Source of the DNA: an uncultured Bacillota bacterium
GTDB taxonomy: Bacteria; Bacillota_I; Bacilli_A; RF39; UBA660
Length of the DNA stretch: 44,078 nucleotides
NCBI GenBank assembly: GCA_947650795.1
Contig: CANSWR010000006.1
Span: 1 to 44,078, forward strand
Direction of reading: 5' to 3'
Below are positions 15,620 through 22,200 of this stretch, in pieces. Numbering within the stretch: the stretch's first letter is position 1; the number at the start of each line of letters is the position of its first letter. The position numbers and the translations under genes were made by a program. Below the pieces are notes generated by a model. It ran no database searches and was not told the origin of the DNA. It saw only the letters and a list, made by a program, of their open reading frames with translations.

Positions 15620-16377
15620 ATACTATTCACCAAGCTTTCGTATGATAAATTATAGTTTCTTATTAGTTCATAGTCTTTAAGATATTTATTTAACTGGATT
15701 ATGAATGGTAAGTTATAACCTAATCTTTTCATTAGTTTTTCTTCATTTAATACACTCATAGTTTTTCCACTTAATAATACTTTTGTTTTATCTGTAATTA
15801 TTATGTCAGTTCCAAGTAAAGTTTCTTCTATTTGAGTTGTAAAGTTTAAAATTATGCCATTATTTTTGGTGTATTGTTTTAATGCTTTGTAAACTTTTTC
15901 TTTGTCGCTTTCGTCAAGTAATGACAACATATTGTCTATCACTAATACTCTAGGATTTGTTATTAATGCCTCGGCAATTGATAGTTTTGCTTTTGCTGAG
16001 TCACTTAAACTCTTAGGACTTTTTTCTAAAAGTTTTGTAAGTCCCATCATAATAGATATGCTTTCAATTCTCTCAATCATTTCATGTTTTGGTACTGCTA
16101 AACTTTCTAAGCTATAGGCAAGTTCATCTCTAACAGTTTCAGCTAGAAAAGTTTCGAACATAGAAAATGAAGAAAACTCTACTAGTCTTCTTAATTTATC
16201 TAAAGTTTTGTTAGTTATTTTAGCATAGTTTAATACTATAAATTCATTAGGAGTTTTATACATTAAGTTATCAATTATTTCTTTATTTTTCTCACCTAAG
16301 ATAGTTATGAAATCTCCTGACATAGCGCCAAAGCTCATTTCTTCGTTTTCTATGTATTCAAAATACTTAAAGTTCAT
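15610..16377 (-). CDS. ecfA1: ECF transporter ATPase, degenerate (EcfA1 position)
   Basis: The 255-residue product has ABC-ATPase layout, but the Walker A loop is GEKNKEII (28-35) with no GK[ST]. The signature is SLSDSAKAKLSIAEAL. Walker B VLVIDN puts Asn149 at the catalytic Glu, and the switch His is missing (NFTTQIEE). It should not hydrolyse ATP in the normal way and may be a structural partner of the other ATPase. The frame is intact and in a tight operon (10-bp overlap with the next gene), so it looks selected, not decayed. It is 45 bp downstream of the MutS-like gene with no terminator between. Confidence 0.75.
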   Translation of the reverse strand: MNFKYFEYIENEEMSFGAMSGDFITILGEKNKEIIDNLMYKTPNEFIVLNYAKITNKTLDKLRRLVEFSSFSMFETFLAETVRDELAYSLESLAVPKHEMIERIESISIMMGLTKLLEKSPKSLSDSAKAKLSIAEALITNPRVLVIDNMLSLLDESDKEKVYKALKQYTKNNGIILNFTTQIEETLLGTDIIITDKTKVLLSGKTMSVLNEEKLMKRLGYNLPFIIQLNKYLKDYELIRNYNLSYESLVNSIWI

Positions 16378-16422
16378 TTTATTACCACCTAAGTCTATTA
16401 TACTATGTAAAGACTAGATTAG

Positions 16423-16833
16423 TCAAAGCGTATTTAAAAATTCCATTAGTTTATCATAGTTTACAAAGCTTGTTTTTACTTTATCTTCTACTAAGGATTT
16501 TATTTCATTTAGTTTTCCATCTGTTTCATAGTTTGTTATAGCACTTGTTTTGTAATCTTTATATGTATTTTCTCCAGTGGAAGTATAATAACTTATATCA
16601 TCTTCTTTATTTGCTACTACTACACTCATACCAAGTCTTGTTAGTTTACTTACAACACTTGCAAATACTGATAATGGAAATGATACACGGCCATCTTTTA
16701 CTTGATAGCCAAATAATCCCCATAGTAATATTGCATCGCTTTCAAATGCTTTATAGAAGTTTCCACATTTTACTAATACTACTTTTTCTTCATTTTGCAT
16801 TTTAGCTAATTTGTATAAACTTTCTTTAGTCAT
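16423..16833 (-). CDS. MutS domain I-like protein (DGR accessory type)
   Basis: The 136-residue product aligns by eye with the mismatch-recognition domain of MutS: VVLVKCGNFYKAFESDA matches the MutS block ...GDFYELFYDDA, and FPLSVFASVVSKLTRLGMSV matches [20 protein letters not shown]. The mismatch-contacting F-x-E of MutS is F-Y-K here, so Glu is replaced by Lys. No other MutS domain is present. MutS-like small proteins are, as I recall, among the accessory genes reported with diversity-generating retroelements, which fits its position 15 bp after the reverse transcriptase. A GGAG site precedes the start. Role inferred; it might bind nucleic-acid heteroduplex made by the RT. Confidence 0.65.
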   Translation of the reverse strand: MTKESLYKLAKMQNEEKVVLVKCGNFYKAFESDAILLWGLFGYQVKDGRVSFPLSVFASVVSKLTRLGMSVVVANKEDDISYYTSTGENTYKDYKTSAITNYETDGKLNEIKSLVEDKVKTSFVNYDKLMEFLNTL

Positions 16834-16847
16834 CCTATCTCTCCTTT

Positions 16848-17975
16848 CTATATTTCCATCATTTTTTGAAATAAACTTGTGTTACATCTTTGTAAATATC
16901 CCTTATAGCTTGCTTTACTTTTTAGATATTTTTCGTAATCAAATCTTTTTAAATTTTTAAGCCTTCTTTTTATTCTCCTTGAGGTTTGAGTATTGTATCT
17001 AATTATAAGTTTTTTATATTCTTTGTTACATTTGAATGTGTATCCTAAGAATGTTACTCCATTTGTTAGTCTATATAAATTACTTTTTTTATTTGTAGCT
17101 AATTTTAGACTTTCAATTTTTTTTTGAATTTCAGCATATCCTTTTTTAAGTTTTTCTTTATCAGTATCCATTATTATAAGGTCATCCATGTATCTAATAT
17201 AATTTCTAAATTTTAGGTTTTCTTTTATGTAATGGTCTACTTCATTAAGATAGTAAACTGCTAATATTTGACTAGTCATATTTCCTATTGGTAAACCTTT
17301 TCCTTTATAATACATTGGGATTTCTTCTAATGTTTCTATTTTGTTTTTCCTAGAATTTTCAGCTATATTTAATCCTTTTACTCGTTTTTTTTCTTTGGAT
17401 ACTAAACGTCTAACTTCATTATTTATGTATGCGTGATTAGTACTGTCAATTATATCATCGATTATTTTTAAAGCATATTTGTCTTTTATTTTCTTTCTTA
17501 CTAAGTTTTTGCATATTTCATGATCTATATTGTAGAAATATTTGCTTATGTCTATTTTTAATACATATATTTCTTTTCTTTCTCTAAATAGCCTATTGGT
17601 GTATTTTAAGAATAGTTTGAAAGCGTGATTACTTCCTTTTTCATATCTTGTTGCTACGTTAGCGTCTATTAATGAGGGTTCTAATGCTGGAAGTAATATG
17701 TATTTCGCTACTAAATGATTAACTATTTTGTCTTCTATTTTTTCGCTCATTATAAGTCTATATTTGGGTTCTTTTATCATGAATATTCTATATTTATCAA
17801 ACTTATAATTACATAATTCTAATTTAGATATTATTTCTTGTATGTTTTGATTTAGGTTTAATTGAAAACAGTATACTTCTTTTTTGTTTTTACAGTTATG
17901 TTTGATTGTTTTATACATTTCTAGGGCATGTTCAGTCGTTAATATTTCTTTATACAGATGATTCTTTCTCTTCAT
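16848..17975 (-). CDS. DGR-type reverse transcriptase
   Basis: A 375-residue single-domain RT. Motif 3 is LKIDISKYFYNI (139-150). Motif 4 is GLPIGNMTSQ (227-236), the [IL]GxxxSQ form typical of diversity-generating retroelements where most RTs have QGxxxSP. The catalytic box is YMDD (262-265), followed by TFLGYTF. It overlaps the avd-like gene by 26 nt and is followed by a MutS-like gene. DGR RTs copy a template RNA with adenine-specific errors into a variable target gene. I found no template or variable repeat and no C-type-lectin-like target gene in this window. Not a group II intron RT: no maturase domain. Confidence 0.82.
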   Translation of the reverse strand: MKRKNHLYKEILTTEHALEMYKTIKHNCKNKKEVYCFQLNLNQNIQEIISKLELCNYKFDKYRIFMIKEPKYRLIMSEKIEDKIVNHLVAKYILLPALEPSLIDANVATRYEKGSNHAFKLFLKYTNRLFRERKEIYVLKIDISKYFYNIDHEICKNLVRKKIKDKYALKIIDDIIDSTNHAYINNEVRRLVSKEKKRVKGLNIAENSRKNKIETLEEIPMYYKGKGLPIGNMTSQILAVYYLNEVDHYIKENLKFRNYIRYMDDLIIMDTDKEKLKKGYAEIQKKIESLKLATNKKSNLYRLTNGVTFLGYTFKCNKEYKKLIIRYNTQTSRRIKRRLKNLKRFDYEKYLKSKASYKGYLQRCNTSLFQKMMEI

Positions 17976-18303
17976 TATTTATCCATCCATATGTCATTTT
18001 TCTTATTTCATTTAAACAATGTATAAATGAGTCAAAACGTTTTTTCTTTATTATTCCTTTATCTAATATTCTCCCTATATAGTAATCAATCAAACTTATG
18101 TTAGTTAATATTTCTTTTTGATATTTGCTCCTTATGTTTCCTTTGTTAAGATTAGCTCTTATACAATTTTCTATTAGTGAATACATGTTATCTTCTAGTT
18201 TTATTTTAAGTGCTAAATGTATCTTTGGAAAAGAAGTAAATACATAGTTTTCTCCATAGTCAAGTAACCATTTGACTTTGTCTAATATTTTGAATTCTTT
18301 CAT
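17950..18303 (-). CDS. avd: Avd-like four-helix protein of the retroelement
   Basis: A 117-residue all-helical, basic protein whose order of segments (YVFTSFPKIHLALKIKLEDN, then a helix with IENCIRANL, then FIHCLNEIRKMTYGWIN) matches Avd proteins, which typically end LNEIGRMLGGWI. Avd forms a pentameric four-helix bundle that binds the DGR RT and template RNA and is required for mutagenic cDNA synthesis. It resembles S23 'four-helix bundle' proteins too, but the tail and the RT partner favour Avd. First gene of the cassette, with its own promoter and a leader hairpin. Confidence 0.75.
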   Translation of the reverse strand: MKEFKILDKVKWLLDYGENYVFTSFPKIHLALKIKLEDNMYSLIENCIRANLNKGNIRSKYQKEILTNISLIDYYIGRILDKGIIKKKRFDSFIHCLNEIRKMTYGWINNEEKESSV

Positions 18304-18307
18304 TTTT

Positions 18308-18344
18308 CCCTTTCTTATTACTTCTTTCCTGTAAAAAAAGAAAG
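18308..18344 (-). promoter_or_regulatory. leader hairpin before the avd-like gene
   Basis: In the 5' UTR, ATTACT-A-TCTTTC can pair with GAAAGA-AGTAAT around an 11-nt T-rich loop, about 12 bp with one bulge. It ends a few bases before the AGAAAGGG ribosome binding site. No T-run follows, so it is not a terminator on this strand; it may modulate translation or be part of an RT-bound RNA. Confidence 0.45.
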
Positions 18345-18375
18345 ATAGTAATCTTGTACTACCTTTATGTCAAAA

Positions 18376-18404
18376 ATTTTATCATATTTTGTCGTATATT
18401 GCAA
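18376..18404 (-). promoter_or_regulatory. promoter of the avd-RT-MutS-like cassette
   Basis: TTGCAA (18399-18404), 17-bp spacer, TAAAAT (18376-18381) on the minus strand. The remaining intergenic DNA up to 18554 is AT-rich and shows no Asn-codon-rich template repeat that I can see. Confidence 0.65.
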
Positions 18405-18554
18405 GAGTCATTTGTTTAGTGAATAGAATTTTGTTTATAATATTAGTCATTTAGTTAAATCCCTCTTATTAAGTTTGATTATAAGATAGGTTTTATATAA
18501 TTTATTGTATAAAAAAAATATACTCATAAATTAAGTATATTATGTATTTAAAGT

Positions 18555-19142
18555 TTACTCGTTTAATTTGAGTTTTGTCTTTATTCTTTGAATTGTATTT
18601 TCTATACTTCTAGAGTTTTTATCTAATATAGAAGATATTTCTTTGTTTGATTTTCCATCTAATTTTAGTTCATACACTTTTAGTTCAAATGGAGTTAATA
18701 ATTTTACTATTTCTTTTCTACTTTCTAAATCTATAAGTTTTATTTCAGGTGTTACATCATTTCTTTCTACTTTTTCATATAAGCTTTGTTGTTCTTCTAC
18801 TGAGAAAGTGTCTAAGGAAATTGCATTGTTTAGTAAACGGTATTTTAAACGGTCGTGTGATTTTATTAAATCTAAGATTTGTCTTTCTATTAAGATATTT
18901 GCATATGTTTTAAATGATGCTTCTTTTGCATCTCTGAATGTTTTTACAGCAGTAGTTAATCCTATTAAGCCTTCTTGTTTTAAATCTTTTATGTCTAGTC
19001 CTATTGAGGATGCTTTAGCTTTATATTTATTTACTATATTTTGAACTACATGATCATATTTTTCTATTAACATTTCAAATGCTTGTTCATTGTTTTCACT
19101 TATTAAGAATAATAGTTCATTATCATTTTTGATTATCTCCAT
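18555..19142 (-). CDS. sigH: sigma-70 family RNA polymerase sigma factor, SigH-like
   Basis: A 195-residue sigma factor with region 2 (DIKDLKQEGLIGLTTAVKTF, then FKTYANILIERQILDLIKSH) and a C-terminal HTH region 4 (LTPFELKVYELKLDGKSNKEI ... RSIENTIQRIKTKL). The gene follows rlmB by 4 bp, as sigH follows the rlmB region in many Bacillota, supporting a SigH-type assignment. SigH drives sporulation-entry and competence genes in Bacillus. Apart from spoVS and one prepilin, no sporulation or competence gene is visible here, so its regulon is unclear. Confidence 0.82.
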   Translation of the reverse strand: MEIIKNDNELLFLISENNEQAFEMLIEKYDHVVQNIVNKYKAKASSIGLDIKDLKQEGLIGLTTAVKTFRDAKEASFKTYANILIERQILDLIKSHDRLKYRLLNNAISLDTFSVEEQQSLYEKVERNDVTPEIKLIDLESRKEIVKLLTPFELKVYELKLDGKSNKEISSILDKNSRSIENTIQRIKTKLKLNE

Positions 19143-19146
19143 CTGT

Positions 19147-19842
19147 TTACCTCTCTTTTGCTACCTCATATATCATTATACCTGCTGCGACTGATGCGTT
19201 TAAACTATTTACTTTTCCTTTTATTGGTATGCTTGCTATTATGTCACATGTTTCTTTTACAATATGTTTTAGTCCAAATCCTTCGCTTCCTATTACTAAA
19301 GCGACTTTTCCTTTGTAATTTATTTTTGTATAGTCTTCTCCTTGAGCGTCTGTTCCTATAATCCAAAAGTTTAATTTTTTTAAGTTAAGTAATGCGTTTC
19401 TTAGATTAGATACTTGTACAATTTTTATATTAGCAAGCGCTCCAGATGATGTTTTTACTACCGCAGGTGTTATTTCTGATGTTTTTTTATTTGGTATTAT
19501 TATATAATTTACTCCTGCGCATTCACAAGTTCTAATTATTGCACCAAAGTTTCTTGGATCTTCTATGTGGTCTAATACTACTATAAAATTTGTTTTTTCG
19601 TCTTTTTTTATTTCTTCAAAATCTAAAAATTTATAATCTTCTATATCAATTATTATTCCTTGATGTGGTTCTTTAGTCATTTTAGACATTTCACTTTGGT
19701 TTTTTATTGTGAATTTAAGATTATTCTTTTTAATTATGTTTAATATTTCTTCACTATTAAATGTATCTAATATGTATATTTCATTAATTTTTATGTTACT
19801 ATTTAATACTTCTCTTGCGACATTTTTCCCATATACTAACAT
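19147..19842 (-). CDS. rlmB: 23S rRNA (guanosine-2'-O-)-methyltransferase RlmB
   Basis: A SPOUT/TrmH-family methyltransferase of 231 residues. An N-terminal L30-like substrate-binding domain is followed by the knotted SAM domain with motif 1 VLDHIEDPRNFGAIIRTCE, motif 2 LVIGSEGFGL and motif 3 IPIKGKVNSLNASVAAGI. RlmB methylates G2251 (E. coli numbering) of 23S rRNA. Start follows GGAAGTGAT. Operon with the sigma factor gene 4 bp downstream. Confidence 0.93.
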   Translation of the reverse strand: MLVYGKNVAREVLNSNIKINEIYILDTFNSEEILNIIKKNNLKFTIKNQSEMSKMTKEPHQGIIIDIEDYKFLDFEEIKKDEKTNFIVVLDHIEDPRNFGAIIRTCECAGVNYIIIPNKKTSEITPAVVKTSSGALANIKIVQVSNLRNALLNLKKLNFWIIGTDAQGEDYTKINYKGKVALVIGSEGFGLKHIVKETCDIIASIPIKGKVNSLNASVAAGIMIYEVAKER

Positions 19843-19873
19843 ATTAGATCACTTCCTTTGTATTAATTATATA

Positions 19874-20758
19874 TTATTTTTCTTTTTCTGTTAAGTATTT
19901 TTTTGCTTTAGTTGCTGCTTCTGCACCTTCTGATGTAGCTGTTATTATTTGATATAAGTCTTTTTTTATTATATCTCCACAAGCATATAATCCAGGTACT
20001 TGGGTTTGTGTTTCGTTTACTTCTATGTATCCACTAGATTCTAATATGTTAAGGTTACTTAAATATTCTGTCATTGGAGAATAACCAATATATGAAAATA
20101 TGCCATCTACAGTTATGTTATTTTTTGTAGTTTTAACTTTGTATTTTCCTTCTTCTTGTGTTATGTCAAGTATTTCTTCTCCTTCTAATATTGTAATGTT
20201 TTTTCTTGTTCTTGCATCCACAACCATTTCTTCATCAGCTTTTACTAAGCTTCTTGCTAGTATAGTTAAATGATTTGTGAATTCACTTAGATAAATTCCT
20301 TCTTCAAATGCAGAGTTTCCAGCACCGATTACTAGAACATCTTTTTCTTTATATAAAGGAGCGTCACATATTGCACATCTTGAAATTTTTAAGTCTTTTA
20401 GTTTATCTTCTATATCTAATTTTCTTGGTTGACGGCCACCTGCTAGTATTACTGTTAAAGCTTCATAACTGTTTTTGTTAGTTTCTATTTTAAATATTTC
20501 GTTTTCTTTTTTTATTTTTGTTACTTCTTCAATCTTGTATTCTATTTCATTATTTTTTACATGTTCAAACATTTTTAATGCTAAATCTGGGCCTGTTATG
20601 TTATCAAAACCTAAGTAATTATCAACTAAATTTGTTATGTTTATTAATCCACCTGGTGCTTTTTTTTCTAATATTAAAGTTTTTAATCCACTTCTTTTTG
20701 CATATATTCCAGCACTCATTCCAGCTGGTCCCATTCCTACTATTATACAATCATACAT
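19874..20758 (-). CDS. trxB: thioredoxin reductase / TrxB-like flavoprotein
   Basis: A 294-residue pyridine nucleotide-disulfide oxidoreductase: FAD-binding GMGPAGMSAGIYAKRSGL at the N-terminus, redox-active CAICD near residue 130, NAD(P)-binding GAGNSAFEEG near 150, and C-terminal LYACGDII. TrxB reduces thioredoxin with NADPH. The CxxC is CAIC rather than the common CATC, and part of the NADP-binding loop differs, so NADH or flavodoxin-type use cannot be excluded. It lies 17 bp after lgt. Confidence 0.9.
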   Translation of the reverse strand: MYDCIIVGMGPAGMSAGIYAKRSGLKTLILEKKAPGGLINITNLVDNYLGFDNITGPDLALKMFEHVKNNEIEYKIEEVTKIKKENEIFKIETNKNSYEALTVILAGGRQPRKLDIEDKLKDLKISRCAICDAPLYKEKDVLVIGAGNSAFEEGIYLSEFTNHLTILARSLVKADEEMVVDARTRKNITILEGEEILDITQEEGKYKVKTTKNNITVDGIFSYIGYSPMTEYLSNLNILESSGYIEVNETQTQVPGLYACGDIIKKDLYQIITATSEGAEAATKAKKYLTEKEK

Positions 20759-20775
20759 AATTTATTTCTCCTTTT

Positions 20776-21594
20776 TTAAAAATTTACAATTTCTATTTTT
20801 TCATCTGTTTTGTATAAGTTTTCAAGTCTTGGTCTTCTTATTGGAAGTAAATATAAAACTATACCTGTGATAAACATTATTACACTCATAATCTGTGCTG
20901 CTTTAAAATATCCAAACATTAAGCTATCTGTTCTTAAACTTTCTATAAAAAATCTTCCTACACTATACCACATTAGATAAGCTCCTGTTTGTTGACCAAT
21001 TCTTGTATATTTTAGTTTTCTTATTATTAAGATTACGACTACTCCTAGTAAACACCAAAGTGATTCGTAATAGAATGTTGGTGTCCTGTAAAAACCGTCT
21101 ATGTGCATTCCATATATTACAAAGTCTGGAATGATTTTTAAACTTTTTAAGTGTTCGAAAGTAGTGATAGGTCCAAAAGCTTCACTATTCATGAAGTTCC
21201 CCCATCTTCCTATTGCTTGCGCTAGTAAAAGGTATGGTGCTGCTATATCTAGCATTCTTAAACCTGAAACTTTGTATTTTTTTGAATATAGTAATACAAC
21301 TATAGAGCCTGCTATAATACCTCCATGTATTGCAAGTCCTCCGTTCCAAAGCTGCCAAATTTCATTTATATGAGTGCTATAATAATTCCAATTAAATGCG
21401 ACATAATAACATCTGGCACCTAGTATTCCGAATATTACCGCCCAAAAGACTAAATTAAGTAAGAAATCTTTTTTTATTTCAAATTTTCTTGCTTCGTTAT
21501 TCACAAATATCCAACTAAGAAGTATCCCCACAAGTATAAATATACTATACCATTTTATATTTATTCCATGAAATTGTATTGCATATGGGTTCAT
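20776..21594 (-). CDS. lgt: prolipoprotein diacylglyceryl transferase
   Basis: Lgt transfers diacylglycerol from phosphatidylglycerol to the lipobox Cys of prelipoproteins. The 272-residue product has seven membrane segments and the Lgt signature GRWGNFMNSEAFG near residue 135, with GGLAIHGGIIAG before it and WYSVGRFFIESLRTD after it. Length is typical. It starts 3 bp after the yvlD-like gene stop, and the uvrA-yvlD-lgt-trxB order resembles conserved Bacillota clusters (hprK is absent). Confidence 0.96.
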   Translation of the reverse strand: MNPYAIQFHGINIKWYSIFILVGILLSWIFVNNEARKFEIKKDFLLNLVFWAVIFGILGARCYYVAFNWNYYSTHINEIWQLWNGGLAIHGGIIAGSIVVLLYSKKYKVSGLRMLDIAAPYLLLAQAIGRWGNFMNSEAFGPITTFEHLKSLKIIPDFVIYGMHIDGFYRTPTFYYESLWCLLGVVVILIIRKLKYTRIGQQTGAYLMWYSVGRFFIESLRTDSLMFGYFKAAQIMSVIMFITGIVLYLLPIRRPRLENLYKTDEKIEIVNF

Positions 21595-21597
21595 ATT

Positions 21598-22017
21598 TTA
21601 TCTCCTTTCTGTTAATGGTTTTACTATAATACCATTTAAAGTGCTTGTTACTATACTTATAAATATTGATATAAAAAATGGAATTATCCAGCCTTTTATT
21701 ATGAATGAACTCCCCATGAGAGCACTTGCAAGTTTTAATATTATTACATTTACTATTGGTGATAGTATTCCTAATGAAAGTATTGTTACTGGTAAAGTTA
21801 GCATTACTAATAATGGCCTTATTGTTGCGTTTAATACACTTATTAATAAAGCTGTTAGTATTGCGTACATGAAGTTTTCTATATAGAAGCCTTTAAATAT
21901 TACAGACGCTAGCATTAAGGTTAGTGCGCTTACTATAAGTTCAAGTAACATAGTTATTAGTGTATCTTTTCTAGAATATGTTTTTATTTCTTGTCCATTT
22001 TTATATATTTTTGCCAT
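21598..22017 (-). CDS. YvlD-like four-helix membrane protein (phage holin 4 superfamily)
   Basis: A 139-residue protein with four hydrophobic segments and the motif LNATIRPLLVMLTLPVTILSLGILSP, here in residues about 62-88, typical of the 'phage holin family 4' group that includes B. subtilis YvlD. These chromosomal members are not proven lysis proteins; YvlD belongs to an envelope-stress operon. Location between uvrA and lgt supports a housekeeping membrane role. Confidence 0.85.
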   Translation of the reverse strand: MAKIYKNGQEIKTYSRKDTLITMLLELIVSALTLMLASVIFKGFYIENFMYAILTALLISVLNATIRPLLVMLTLPVTILSLGILSPIVNVIILKLASALMGSSFIIKGWIIPFFISIFISIVTSTLNGIIVKPLTERR

Positions 22018-22099
22018 TTAATCACCTACTTTTATATTATACACTAATTTAGTTAAATATAAAACAACTCTAATGTATAGTTTACTTTTTTATAGAATG

Positions 22100-22140
22100 A
22101 AAAATGTAAGGTTACATAATAATTTAGTAATCTTACATAG
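22100..22140 (-). terminator. intrinsic terminator after uvrA
   Basis: ATGTAAGGTTAC (22104-22115) pairs with GTAATCTTACAT (22127-22138) with one mismatch; on the minus strand it is followed by TTTTTC. Confidence 0.75.
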
Positions 22141-22200
22141 TTTTTATTTCGTTAATTTTAATATTGAAGGTATATCATAATTAGATAGTTCTTCATATTC

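Noticed and set aside
16848..17975. Retron or group II intron reverse transcriptase
   Set aside because: No maturase/endonuclease domain or intron ends, no retron-type msr/msd layout seen, and GxxxSQ plus an Avd partner favour the DGR group.
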